Positions 22,965 through 32,659 of a stretch of 64,000 bases of DNA are shown in pieces. The notes under the pieces are model-generated. The model was given only the letters and a program-made list of their open reading frames with translations. It did no database searches and had not been told where the DNA came from. The stretch lies in NCBI GenBank assembly GCA_937907165.1, contig CALCUH010000010.1, forward strand, positions 65,957 through 129,956, written 5' to 3'. Origin of the DNA: an uncultured Bacteroidales bacterium (lineage in GTDB: Bacteria > Bacteroidota > Bacteroidia > Bacteroidales > Paludibacteraceae). The position numbers were made by a program, and so were the translations under genes. Every line of letters starts with the position of its first letter. Positions within the stretch are counted from its first letter, which is position 1.

Positions 22965-25900
22965 ATGCAAATTGACCGCGACATGATTTTCAAAGCAAAA
23001 GAAACATTAGGTGACCGTAACGCTGAATTGATCGTAGAAACTCTCGGTATTGCAGACTACGACAGTCGCAACATGAAGTGTTGCTGCCCTTTTCACGGTG
23101 AAAATCACGCATCGTTTATTTATAACCCAAAAGAATACAATTTCCATTGCTTTGGAGCCTGCGGCAGAAGTTATGACCTTGTGGATGTGTTCATGCTGAG
23201 CGGATTCACTTACGCCGAGGCTTGCCGGAAGCTGTTCGAGCTTGCCGAAATGCCATACTCCTTCGGCGAGCTCGGCGTCAAAACCAAACGTCAGTACCGA
23301 TACCCGAAACCCGTAGAGTGTACGGATAAATCAAAGGTTTACGAATATCTCGGCAAACGGCAAATCAGTCCCAAAACCATCGACTACGCCGATGTTCGGC
23401 AGGATAACGCCGGAAACATCGTGTTTAACTACTACGATACTAACGACGTCCTCACGATGGTCAAATACCGCCCGGCGCGTAAGGTCGAAAAAGGCGAGAA
23501 CAAAACATGGTGTCAGAAAGACGCTGATACCGCCCCGCTCCTGTTCAATATGAACCGTATCAACACCGCAGCTCCGCTCGTCGTGACTGAAGGAGAATGT
23601 TTCCCCGGAGATGCCGAAATCCTTACAGAGACCGGGTGGCACAGATTCGACGAATACAACGGCGAGCCCGTCATGCAAGTGGATGAAAACCTGAACGGCT
23701 CCTTCGTCACACCTAACGCTATTGTCAGAAAGGAATATAACGGAGAGCTGTACGATGTAAGACGCGGCGGAAACTACACCTCCATTACCACTCCGGGTCA
23801 TAATATCGTCCACTACGATTCCGGGCGCAATCTTGTAAAGACAAAGGTTGCGGAGATGCCAAGATCGACCGGGAATATTCCGTGTTGTATCCGCGTTGAC
23901 GGTCCCGGCATTCCCCTGTCTGATGACCAGATCGCCTTGTATCTTGCTGTGAGCGCGGATTGCACGATTGATGTCAGAAAGAATACACGTCATTGCAGAT
24001 TTGCTGTCAAGAAATACCGCAAATACGAGCGCCTGACCGGTATTCTGGACAGGCTCGGTATTCGATATTTTACGAATCCAGCAACAAAGAGCGGTTATCG
24101 CTATGTTGGCTTCACCACTCCGGATTGGATAAAATCTAAACTGCTGCCCGAATCATGGATTGCACAGGCCACCGTGGAGCAACGTGAGTTCGTTCTCGGT
24201 GAAATGGTTCACTGGGATGGGAACCACGTTCCGAATCGCAGCCAGACAGAATACAGCTCCAAAGAGCTGCACAACTGTATCATCATGCAGACAATAGCGC
24301 ATACGTCCGGTCATATGTCAACCGTTATGCGTCGTCAAAACGAACATGGCGTATGGTTCAAAACATCTATCCTGTATGGCAAATCCAGTATTTCGTGGCA
24401 GAATGTCGTTCCGCAAAAAACGCCGTATCACGGTATGGTTTATTGTGTGTCCGTTCCCACCGGTATGATTCTGGTGCGACAGGAGGGACATATCACCGTT
24501 ACCGGCAACTGTGACTGTCTATCCGCAATCGAAGCAGGCTTTACAAACACAGTCAGTGTCCCACTTGGTGCAGGTAATCTGCACTGGATCGAGGAAAATT
24601 TTGATTTCCTTGAACAGTTTGATTCCATCATCATCTGTGCGGACAACGACGAAGCCGGGCTCAAAATGCAGAAGGAATGTGTCTACCGTCTCGGCTCATG
24701 GCGGACAAAGGTTGTCGATATTCCGCCATACTATGAAAAGCCGGACGGTAAGCGTGTCGCCGTCAAAGACCTTAACGAAGTTCTTTACTGGTTCGGAATA
24801 GAAAAAGTCGCGGAACTGCTGAATAACGCAAAAGATTCTCCTGTTCCCGGAATCGTCGATTTCTCCGATATTGAAGATATCGACCTCGACGCACTGGACG
24901 GAATCCCAACCGGTATGCCAAGTCTGGATCGGTATCTGATGAAGCTGTTTTATGGTACATTCAATATCGTGACAGGGATCAACGGTTGCGTGTCCGGTGA
25001 TACCGAATACTTCAACGGTTTTGAATGGAAACCTATCAGCAAATACTGCGGAGACCGCGTATTACAGTATAACGCAGACGGCACAGCCGAGCTTGTTATG
25101 CCAGAAAAATATCATAGATATCCGTGCAAGACATTATTCCGCGTTATTTCAGAGGATTCCAGCATCGATCAGTCCGTTTCTGAGGAACACAACCTCGTGC
25201 ATTTCGACCCCACTGGAACGCCGCAAAAGATATCAATGAACCTATTTAGACAGGATGCTTACCGTGACGGAATCAACATACCGACATCATTTCGTTATCA
25301 GATCAAGAGCAAAGATAGGGTGTCATATTCTGAACGGTTTGATATCGTAGAAATGTTTAAGAAATACGCTGTTGCTTTTCTAATGGGAAATATGGAGTGT
25401 AACAATTCGTGGTTCGGTCTTGCCTCAGACAGTTTCGGAGTTAGAATCGCAAAAATAGTAGAGTTGGAATCGACATCTGACGATCAAAGCAAGTATGTTG
25501 CTGTAAAAAACGGCAAAAACGCGGATGTGATTCAATTCATCATGTCATCGGTTGGATATAACTGCTGGATAGATGGAGACCGCCTTCGCTACCTCTCGTG
25601 TGGGGCACAGCGGACTTTTCAAAATCATAAGCCCGAAGAAGTCCCTTCCGAGGATGGTTATAAATACTGTTTCACCGTACCGAGCGGAATGCTCGTACTG
25701 CGGCATAACGGCAGAATCAACATCACGGGGAACAGCGGCAAGTCTTCTTTCCTGAACCAAATTCTGTGCCAATGCCTCGACCACGGAGAAAGCGCATACC
25801 TGTATTCCGGCGAACTGCCGAACTTCCAGAGCAAAAACTGGCTGAACTTCATTTTCGCAGGACAGCGTAACGTGACCGAGCATCAATTCGGAGACTCTAC

Positions 25901-26582
25901 TTACTATAAGGTAACCCCGGAGGCAAAACAGGCAATCAGTGATTTCTATCGCGGGAAGCTCTTTATCCGTAAAGACGGCGAGAGCAATAAGAAAAGCGAC
26001 ATCCTGAAATCAATGGAAGAAGCTGTCCGCAAATTCGGAACCAAGCTTATCATTCTGGACAACATGACGTCTATGAACCTCGAAAACAACGATAACAATA
26101 AGTTCGAGAAACAGGCGGAGTTGGTTACGGATGTTATCAATTTTGCCGTAAAGTATAACGTCGCGGTGATTCTGGTCGTCCATCCGCATAAAATCGACAT
26201 GATGCGGAGACTGAATAAAATGGATGTTCAGGGTATATCAGCGTTGATTGACCTCGCCCATCGCGTCATCAGCCTGTACCGCGTACAGGAACATGAGAAA
26301 GCAGGCGAAGCCAAACTCAGCGGACCGGGATGGAGAACCCCGCCCGTAAAAGCCGATGTTATCATCGACATTCTGAAAGACCGGCTGACCGGATACGAGG
26401 GCAGAAGCGTAAACGTCTTCTACGACAGACCGTCAAAGCGGTTCTTTACAACAGAAGAAGAATTGGATCGCCGTTATAAATGGGATCGCAAAACATATCA
26501 GGATCCGCTTCCCTTTCCTCCCGCACAGCTTGACGATCAGACGGACGAGGTGTTCGGTGCACCACAGAATGAGGGTGTGTAA
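22965..26582 (+). CDS. Primase-helicase (T7 gp4 type) interrupted by two inteins
   Basis: The 1205-residue reading frame holds a phage primase-helicase split by two inteins. The extein (about 652 residues) has a zinc-binding primase head (CCCPFHGENHASF, HCFGACG), a TOPRIM domain whose glutamate is at TEGE, and a DnaB-like helicase with Walker A GINGSGKS. Intein 1 (residues 212-515) splits the TOPRIM motif and intein 2 (675-923) splits the Walker A loop, so splicing is required for activity. The next gene, the replicative polymerase, overlaps its stop. Confidence 0.92.
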   Translation: MQIDRDMIFKAKETLGDRNAELIVETLGIADYDSRNMKCCCPFHGENHASFIYNPKEYNFHCFGACGRSYDLVDVFMLSGFTYAEACRKLFELAEMPYSFGELGVKTKRQYRYPKPVECTDKSKVYEYLGKRQISPKTIDYADVRQDNAGNIVFNYYDTNDVLTMVKYRPARKVEKGENKTWCQKDADTAPLLFNMNRINTAAPLVVTEGECFPGDAEILTETGWHRFDEYNGEPVMQVDENLNGSFVTPNAIVRKEYNGELYDVRRGGNYTSITTPGHNIVHYDSGRNLVKTKVAEMPRSTGNIPCCIRVDGPGIPLSDDQIALYLAVSADCTIDVRKNTRHCRFAVKKYRKYERLTGILDRLGIRYFTNPATKSGYRYVGFTTPDWIKSKLLPESWIAQATVEQREFVLGEMVHWDGNHVPNRSQTEYSSKELHNCIIMQTIAHTSGHMSTVMRRQNEHGVWFKTSILYGKSSISWQNVVPQKTPYHGMVYCVSVPTGMILVRQEGHITVTGNCDCLSAIEAGFTNTVSVPLGAGNLHWIEENFDFLEQFDSIIICADNDEAGLKMQKECVYRLGSWRTKVVDIPPYYEKPDGKRVAVKDLNEVLYWFGIEKVAELLNNAKDSPVPGIVDFSDIEDIDLDALDGIPTGMPSLDRYLMKLFYGTFNIVTGINGCVSGDTEYFNGFEWKPISKYCGDRVLQYNADGTAELVMPEKYHRYPCKTLFRVISEDSSIDQSVSEEHNLVHFDPTGTPQKISMNLFRQDAYRDGINIPTSFRYQIKSKDRVSYSERFDIVEMFKKYAVAFLMGNMECNNSWFGLASDSFGVRIAKIVELESTSDDQSKYVAVKNGKNADVIQFIMSSVGYNCWIDGDRLRYLSCGAQRTFQNHKPEEVPSEDGYKYCFTVPSGMLVLRHNGRINITGNSGKSSFLNQILCQCLDHGESAYLYSGELPNFQSKNWLNFIFAGQRNVTEHQFGDSTYYKVTPEAKQAISDFYRGKLFIRKDGESNKKSDILKSMEEAVRKFGTKLIILDNMTSMNLENNDNNKFEKQAELVTDVINFAVKYNVAVILVVHPHKIDMMRRLNKMDVQGISALIDLAHRVISLYRVQEHEKAGEAKLSGPGWRTPPVKADVIIDILKDRLTGYEGRSVNVFYDRPSKRFFTTEEELDRRYKWDRKTYQDPLPFPPAQLDDQTDEVFGAPQNEGV
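23598..24509 (+). mobile_element. Intein 1 in TOPRIM motif
   Basis: 304 residues begin with Cys (CFPGDAEILTETGW, block A) and end HITVTGN before extein Cys. Block B is TTPGHNIVHY. Central segments LYLAVSADCTI and FVLGEMVHWDGN resemble the two helices of a LAGLIDADG homing endonuclease. Removing it joins TEGE to CDCLSAIEAG, a normal TOPRIM sequence. Confidence 0.92.
24987..25733 (+). mobile_element. Intein 2 in Walker A loop
   Basis: 249 residues begin CVSGDTEYFNGFEW and end RINITGN before extein Ser. VSEEHNLVHF is the block B equivalent, with E-E in place of the usual P-G before the histidine. The endonuclease region is short and probably degenerate (VAFLMGNMECNNS). Removing it restores GINGSGKSS. 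Confidence 0.92.
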
Positions 26583-29500
26583 TGGAAAATTACTGTATCT
26601 ACCATCTCCACAGCGACCTCTCAACCGCCGTTACGAATATCGACAGCGTTACCAAATATCAGGAGTACATAGTCGCAGCGCAATCGCTTGGTATGGAAGC
26701 AATGGCTTTCAGTGAACATGGTTCCGTGTTGGAGTGGTATCATAAAAAAACCGCCATTGAAGATGCCGGAATGAAATACATCCACGCCGCAGAAGTCTAT
26801 CTCACAGAGTCCCTCAACACAAAATTCAGGGATAACTACCATTGTGTCCTAATTGCCAGAAACTACGATGGTTTTTTGGAACTTAACAGTATGATAACCA
26901 ATAGTTTCTGCCGTTCCGATAACCATTTCTACTACGTTCCCAGAATTTCATTTGGCGAACTTTTCAAGACTTCTGAAAACATTATCGTCACAACAGCCTG
27001 CATCGGCGGTGTGATCGGAAAGGCGGGAATGCTCGGACCCTTCGTCGATTTTCTTGAAAAAAATAAAGAGCGTTGTTTTCTTGAAATTGGTCACCACCCG
27101 GACGAGAAACAGAAAGAATATAACCAAAAACTGCTCAAGATCAGTAAGGCAACAGGGATTCCGCTAATCGCCGGGACGGATACCCACGTTCTGAACGCCG
27201 AACACGAAAAAGGCAGAAGCATCCTCCAACAATCCAAAAACATTTTCTTCGATGGAGAAGAAGGTTGGGATCTGAAACTCAAGTCGTATTCCGAACTTAT
27301 AGAGGCATACGCCGTACAAGATACGCTTCCGGGCTGTGAGTATCGGCAGGCAATCGAAAATACGAATTTGCTTGCTGATATGGTCGAGCCATTCAGGTTG
27401 GATACCGGAACGAAATACCCACACATTTACAGTGATCCAGAAAAAACTTTCCGCGACAAAGCTATGGGGGCGATAGACAGGCACCCGTATGCACTAAAAA
27501 ATCACACCCGCGAAGAACTGGTCTCAAAAGTTGAGGAAGAACTTGGGGTGTATTCCGCAACAAAATCTATTGATTTTATGCTGATGCAAACGTACTTGCG
27601 CGAGTGGGAACGAGAAAACGGGATCAGGTGCGGACCGGGACGAGGCTCCGTATCCGGAAGTATGATCGCATATCTGCTTGGCATTACTCAAATGGATAGC
27701 ATGAAGTTCGATCTAAGCCTGTTCCGCTTCATGAACCCTTCCCGTGTCACCAACGCCGATATCGACACAGACTACGGCGGCACAGATCGAGATAAAGTCA
27801 AGCAGTTCCTGTTGCGCGATAAGATGAACCTTCCAAATATCAAGTCCGCAGAAATCATCACGTTTAACACAGTAGCTGCGAAGGGGGCTGTCCGTGAAGT
27901 TTGCCGGGCTTTATATAAAGACAACGCATCCGTCAACTACCTCGACTTATCATCCGAAATCAACGATTTGCTTGACAAAGGAGATGACGAATCGGCTCGT
28001 AAAAAATATCCGGATGTCTTTGAATACGTTGACATCATCAACGGTACAATCGTTTCCGTTGGGACTCATCCGAGCGGTGTCCTAATAAGCGATCTTCCAA
28101 TCGAAGAAACAATCGGTCTGTGTTCCGTATCAACATCCGACTATCCTGTTTCCATGATAAACATGAAGGAACTCGATAGTTTGATGTATGTAAAATTAGA
28201 CGTGTTGGGGCTTGATAATGTCCGCTGCATCAACGAAGCCTGCCAGCTTGCAGGTATTGAAACCTTAAATCCAGATAACATTAACCTCGAAGATGAGGCT
28301 GTGTGGTCAAATATCCGCGACGACTCCACGCTGATTTTCCAGTGGGAAAGTAATTCCGCACAACATTACCTGAAACAGTTCATGTCCCCCGAAACGCTTA
28401 AAAAAGCGCGTGAACACATACCCAATTTCTCTATGCTAAAATGGTTCGCTTTCGGAAACGGACTGTTGCGTCCTGCCTGTGCCAGCTTTCGAGATCAGGT
28501 AGCGAACGGTGAATTCTACGATAACGGCTTCGATGCGCTCAACGAATTTCTCGCACCGGAGGCTGGACGGCTTGCCATGCAGGAAACGATCATGAAGTTT
28601 CTTGTAAAATTCTGCGGGTATTCTGATGCTGAATCGGATACCGTGCGCAGAGCAATCGCAAAGAAAAAAGGTACTGAAACCCTTCTCCCCGAAATCGAAA
28701 AACGATTCATTGAATACTGCCCATCACATTATGAAATCACCCGGGAACATTGTCAGGAAGTTATTAAACCCTTTATCCAGATTATTCTGGACGCATCAGC
28801 CTATGGATTCTCGTGGAATCATGCCTACCCGTATGCCTGTATCGGTTACATATCCGGGTATCTGCGCACTTATTACCCCTACGAATTCCTGACAGCTTCT
28901 CTTAACGCCTTTGTTGATGATGAAGAAAAAACCGCAGAAATCACGGAATATGCGACAAATCATAATATCCGCATCATTACGCCAAAATGGGGGCTTTCAA
29001 AAGGCAGTTACTTCTACAGTAAAGATCAGGGTGTCATTGCGAAGGGGCTGAAATCCGTAAAGTATTTGAACGACGCTATCGGAGACGGGCTGTTCGATCT
29101 TTCTCATGCCGGTAAGTTCGATCACTTTATGGATTTGCTTTCCTCGATCCGTGAAACAGCTCGAATCGACACCCGCCAGCTCGAAATCCTCATCAAAATC
29201 GACTACTTCTCATCCTACGGCAACCCTCGTGAGTTGCTTCGCATCAACGATTTCTTTGAGAAATTCAAGCGCGGTGAACTGACCCAGATCAAAAAAGAAG
29301 GACTTGACCCAGAACTGACCGAGATTCTGGAACGCCACGCCACAGGAATTACTAAAACCGGAAAACCGGCAAAGACCTACACGATCACCGATATGCCCGG
29401 TCTGCTTTCCGAAATCGAATCTGCGATCCTCGCAAAGCATCTCGATGACTTCGATATGCGGCTGAAAATTCAGACCCAGCTTGAATGTCTTGGATATATC

Positions 29501-29773
29501 GACCTGACATCCGGAAAACCGGAAGACCGCAGAAAGCTCATCGTTACAGAAGTTTACCCGTTGGTGAACAAAGACCGCAAAATCCCGTGGGCGTACGCAA
29601 TCCAGACACGATCCATCGGTACGGGTAAGGTCTCGCGTCTGACCGTCAGAGCCAAAATATTCGACGCCGATCCAATCGTGCAGTACGATACAATCTACGC
29701 ATCCGACGTGCAGAAAATGACTCGTGCGGACAAAACCTACTGGTACCTGCTGGGCTACCGTCATGTTTATTGA
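26582..29773 (+). CDS. dnaE: DNA polymerase III alpha subunit (DnaE type)
   Basis: The 1063-residue protein has an N-terminal PHP domain (YHLHSDLSTAV, FSEHGSVLEW, GTDTHVLNAEHE) and a C-family polymerase core: GPGRGSVSG at 351-359, and the catalytic aspartates in NADIDTDYGG (D393, D395), followed by a third acidic region and the fingers. It is about 100 residues shorter than cellular DnaE at the C-terminus. It overlaps the primase-helicase gene, so the phage encodes its own replisome core. No clamp or clamp loader is visible. Confidence 0.95.
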   Translation: MENYCIYHLHSDLSTAVTNIDSVTKYQEYIVAAQSLGMEAMAFSEHGSVLEWYHKKTAIEDAGMKYIHAAEVYLTESLNTKFRDNYHCVLIARNYDGFLELNSMITNSFCRSDNHFYYVPRISFGELFKTSENIIVTTACIGGVIGKAGMLGPFVDFLEKNKERCFLEIGHHPDEKQKEYNQKLLKISKATGIPLIAGTDTHVLNAEHEKGRSILQQSKNIFFDGEEGWDLKLKSYSELIEAYAVQDTLPGCEYRQAIENTNLLADMVEPFRLDTGTKYPHIYSDPEKTFRDKAMGAIDRHPYALKNHTREELVSKVEEELGVYSATKSIDFMLMQTYLREWERENGIRCGPGRGSVSGSMIAYLLGITQMDSMKFDLSLFRFMNPSRVTNADIDTDYGGTDRDKVKQFLLRDKMNLPNIKSAEIITFNTVAAKGAVREVCRALYKDNASVNYLDLSSEINDLLDKGDDESARKKYPDVFEYVDIINGTIVSVGTHPSGVLISDLPIEETIGLCSVSTSDYPVSMINMKELDSLMYVKLDVLGLDNVRCINEACQLAGIETLNPDNINLEDEAVWSNIRDDSTLIFQWESNSAQHYLKQFMSPETLKKAREHIPNFSMLKWFAFGNGLLRPACASFRDQVANGEFYDNGFDALNEFLAPEAGRLAMQETIMKFLVKFCGYSDAESDTVRRAIAKKKGTETLLPEIEKRFIEYCPSHYEITREHCQEVIKPFIQIILDASAYGFSWNHAYPYACIGYISGYLRTYYPYEFLTASLNAFVDDEEKTAEITEYATNHNIRIITPKWGLSKGSYFYSKDQGVIAKGLKSVKYLNDAIGDGLFDLSHAGKFDHFMDLLSSIRETARIDTRQLEILIKIDYFSSYGNPRELLRINDFFEKFKRGELTQIKKEGLDPELTEILERHATGITKTGKPAKTYTITDMPGLLSEIESAILAKHLDDFDMRLKIQTQLECLGYIDLTSGKPEDRRKLIVTEVYPLVNKDRKIPWAYAIQTRSIGTGKVSRLTVRAKIFDADPIVQYDTIYASDVQKMTRADKTYWYLLGYRHVY

Positions 29774-29863
29774 AAATTTTTCAAAAACTTTTGATTTCCG
29801 GTTAGCAAAAAGCAAATTTTGCCCTATCTATATATGACATCAAAAAACAGAAAGGAATAAATC

Positions 29864-30226
29864 ATGAAAGTATTCATTTCCACCCCCACGCGGGGTAAGA
29901 CACGAGAGCAGATCCGGGCATACCGCCAGAAGCAGATCAATGTTCTGAAGGCGATGTATCCGGAAGAAGAAATCGAAGTGATCGACAGTGTAGTGACGGA
30001 CACCCCGCCGCAGTCCGCTAACGAAAGCATTTTGTATCTGGGGAAATCCATCTCACTGATGAGCGGCGCGGACACCCTTGCATCTCCGCACCATGCGACA
30101 TGGTATAACGGATGCCGGATTGAGCGGAACGTGGCATCGTCTTACGGTCTCAAAATCATCGATCTGCCGAGGCTTCCGGAGGATGACCCGAAGCCCTACG
30201 AAGACGAAAACATATTAGAATTCTGA
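29864..30226 (+). CDS. Nucleoside deoxyribosyltransferase-like protein (DUF4406-like)
   Basis: A 120-residue protein starting KVFISTPTRGKT, with LYLGKSISLMSGADTL and GCRIERNVASSYGLKII. This is the pattern of small Rossmann-like proteins related to nucleoside 2-deoxyribosyltransferases and often found in phages. The catalytic glutamate may be E in RIERNVA. Activity is not established. GAAAGGA precedes the ATG. Confidence 0.65.
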   Translation: MKVFISTPTRGKTREQIRAYRQKQINVLKAMYPEEEIEVIDSVVTDTPPQSANESILYLGKSISLMSGADTLASPHHATWYNGCRIERNVASSYGLKIIDLPRLPEDDPKPYEDENILEF

Positions 30227-30233
30227 CGCCGAT

Positions 30234-30686
30234 ATGCAGGATGTAGTATTCAGTTCCAAGAAAATGGATTGGTGTACGCCACAGGATCTATTTGACCGAC
30301 TGAACGAAGAATTCCATTTTGTCCTTGACGCGGCGGCAACCGATAAATCCGCTAAGTGCAGCCGGTACTTTACACCGCAAACCGATGCGCTCAGTCAGTC
30401 GTGGGCGGTAGGCGGTGCAGTGTTTTGCAACCCACCTTACGGCAGAGCAATAGGAAAATGGGTAAAAAAGGCATATGAAGAATCACAGATTTCCGACTAC
30501 CCCATTGTACTTTTGATTTTTGCCAGAACAGATACACGGTACTTCCACGATTACATCTATGGGAAAGCGGAACTACGATTCATCCGTGGGCGTTTGAAGT
30601 TCACGGATGAAGATGGAAATACACCTAACACAGCTCCGTTCCCTTCCATGCTTGTGATATATCCACCACATAATAAGAAAGGATGA
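30234..30686 (+). CDS. Phage N6-adenine DNA methyltransferase (Dam type)
   Basis: The 150-residue protein matches the compact phage Dam family: WCTPQDLFDRLNEEFHFVLD, AAATDKSAKC, and catalytic FCNPPYGR near residue 64-71, then KWVKKAYEES and LLIFARTDT. It methylates adenine, usually to evade host restriction. It lies among three other methylase-like genes. Confidence 0.88.
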   Translation: MQDVVFSSKKMDWCTPQDLFDRLNEEFHFVLDAAATDKSAKCSRYFTPQTDALSQSWAVGGAVFCNPPYGRAIGKWVKKAYEESQISDYPIVLLIFARTDTRYFHDYIYGKAELRFIRGRLKFTDEDGNTPNTAPFPSMLVIYPPHNKKG

Positions 30687-31303
30687 TAACAATGTCAACC
30701 TCCTCTGGCAACACTCACGACCGGTTCGTTGAGATATATAACAAGCTGATCCACCGCCCCGGCTCCGACAAGCTGCTTGAATGGCTTGAAAAAAGTGACT
30801 TCTTCACCGCACCCGCATCAACCCGCTTCCACCTTGCAAGTGAGGGTGGGCTCGTCACCCACAGCCTCAACGTATTCGACCAGTTCATGAAGCTATACGC
30901 ATTCACATACGGCAAGGAACCGGATGACGATATGAAGTCCAGTCTGGCAATCATGAGCCTGCTCCACGACGTGTGCAAGGTAAACTTCTATAAGCTCGAA
31001 ATACGTAACCGCAAAAACGAGTCAGGTCAGTGGGAGTCCTATCCGACATACACCATCGAAGATTCCCTGCCATACGGGCACGGCGAAAAGAGTGTCTATA
31101 TTCTGTCCGGTTTTATCAAACTTACCCGCGAAGAAGCAATGGCGATCCGTTTTCACATGGGGTTCAGCTCGCCGGAATTCAAGGGCGGAGATCAGTCCGT
31201 AGGCAAAGTGTTTGAAATGTATCCTCTTGCTATGCTTCTGCATGAGGCGGATATGAGAGCTACATACCTGATGGAAAGCGAGAGCAGCAAACACAATGAT
31301 TAA
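30683..31303 (+). CDS. HD-domain phosphohydrolase
   Basis: The 206-residue protein has an HD-domain set: GGLVTHSLNVF, LLHDVCK (catalytic HD), GHGEKSV and a late HEADMRATY. It may hydrolyse nucleotides or cyclic nucleotides. The start overlaps the previous stop; ATG 30692 is an alternative with AGAAAGGA upstream. It overlaps the next methyltransferase by 8 bases. Confidence 0.75.
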   Translation: MITMSTSSGNTHDRFVEIYNKLIHRPGSDKLLEWLEKSDFFTAPASTRFHLASEGGLVTHSLNVFDQFMKLYAFTYGKEPDDDMKSSLAIMSLLHDVCKVNFYKLEIRNRKNESGQWESYPTYTIEDSLPYGHGEKSVYILSGFIKLTREEAMAIRFHMGFSSPEFKGGDQSVGKVFEMYPLAMLLHEADMRATYLMESESSKHND

Positions 31304-32630
31304 AATTCTGATGGGGGGGTCTCCGTGTACATTTTGGAGTATCGCCCAGAAAAACCACCGTGAAACTGTTGCGGAAGGTTTAGGATGGGAATTATTCAAA
31401 AACTACCTGATCGCAAAGGAAAAATTCAAACCGGACTTTTTCCTGTACGAAAATAATAAATCAGCCGCACAGCCGATCAAAGATCAGATTAGCCGGGAAC
31501 TCGGTGTCGATCTTATGTACATAAACTCCGCGCTTGTATCAGCACAAAACCGGCAAAGATTCTATGCCTTTAATTGGGAGGTTCCGCAGCCGGAAGACCG
31601 TGGGATTCTGCTGAGAGATATTCTGGAATCCGGTGAACCGTATCGGGATAAGAGCTGCGCGCTTGTTGCGAACCGGGGGGAAGTATCCGTTGAGCACGAT
31701 TTGGCTGAAAGCCGTCACACACTTGTCGCGGAGCCGGTTTGTGTGGCGCAACGCGGCAGGTATAGCGGAACGGATTGTGAACAACACCTCGAAGCGAGAG
31801 ACGACGGCAAGACGAATACCATCACATCGGTGACAAAAGATAATTTGATCGCCGAACCCGTCAGAATCGGAACCATGCCGAATGCAAGCGGTGAAACCCG
31901 CGATGCACAGGCAACGCGGATATATTCGATTGATGCAAAGAGCGTCAATCTGGTTGCAAATGGCGGAGGTCAGGGCGCGAAGACAGGGTTGTATGCGATA
32001 CCATGCGCCGTATTCAACAACCCCCATGGTTGGAACCACGGTTCGATTACATACGAAAAATTTCCGACTCTTGCAACCGGATTCGCCGCCTCTCGCCAAT
32101 GGGACATGGTTATTGAACCCGCTACAACTGGCTATAACAACGCTGATAGCTCATTCTCGTTTATCAACAAAATATATACAGTCAAAGATGGCTTCATTAC
32201 CATAAAAGAGAAAACATACCCCATCAAACTGCCGGACGGAGATTACATCATCCGCAAACTCACACCCATTGAGTGCGAAAGACTGCAGACGCTCCCAGAC
32301 GGATACACAAAAGCCGTCAGTGCAACTCAGCGTTATAAGGCGCTCGGCAACGGATGGACGGCGGAGGTGATTATTCATATCCTGAACGGTGCGCTGAAAA
32401 ACGTCCCGCGAGATGAAGAAATCGTAGTCCTGTCCATGTACGACGGAATCGCAACCGGTCGTTACTGCCTTGACAAAATGGGCTTCACAAACGTAAAATA
32501 CTATGCCTATGAGATAGACAAATATGCAAAGCAGATCGCAATGAGTAACTACCCGGATATTATCCAGATGGGAGACGCATTCGATTTGCGAAAAGACGAC
32601 TGGAATCTTGAATCATGCAGTAATCAATAA
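31296..32630 (+). CDS. C5-cytosine DNA methyltransferase, circularly permuted
   Basis: The motifs of a C5 methylase are all present but in rotated order. The protein starts with catalytic motif IV, GGSPCTFWS (residues 7-15), then VI (ENN), VIII (QNRQRFYAFNW), a variable target-recognition region, IX (LTPIECERLQTLPDGY) and X (GNGWTAEV). Only then come motif I (VLSMYDGIATG), II (YEID) and III (GDAFDLR) at the end. Permuted C5 methylases such as M.BssHII are known. Loss of the first half and fusion to a second, truncated methylase is an alternative. The overlap with the upstream gene supports the chosen start. Confidence 0.85.
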   Translation: MIKILMGGSPCTFWSIAQKNHRETVAEGLGWELFKNYLIAKEKFKPDFFLYENNKSAAQPIKDQISRELGVDLMYINSALVSAQNRQRFYAFNWEVPQPEDRGILLRDILESGEPYRDKSCALVANRGEVSVEHDLAESRHTLVAEPVCVAQRGRYSGTDCEQHLEARDDGKTNTITSVTKDNLIAEPVRIGTMPNASGETRDAQATRIYSIDAKSVNLVANGGGQGAKTGLYAIPCAVFNNPHGWNHGSITYEKFPTLATGFAASRQWDMVIEPATTGYNNADSSFSFINKIYTVKDGFITIKEKTYPIKLPDGDYIIRKLTPIECERLQTLPDGYTKAVSATQRYKALGNGWTAEVIIHILNGALKNVPRDEEIVVLSMYDGIATGRYCLDKMGFTNVKYYAYEIDKYAKQIAMSNYPDIIQMGDAFDLRKDDWNLESCSNQ

Positions 32631-32659
32631 AACGACACAAAAAAACAGCAGGATACATT

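Noticed and set aside
29210..29815. 201-codon minus-strand frame
   Set aside because: Antisense shadow of the polymerase III alpha C-terminus.
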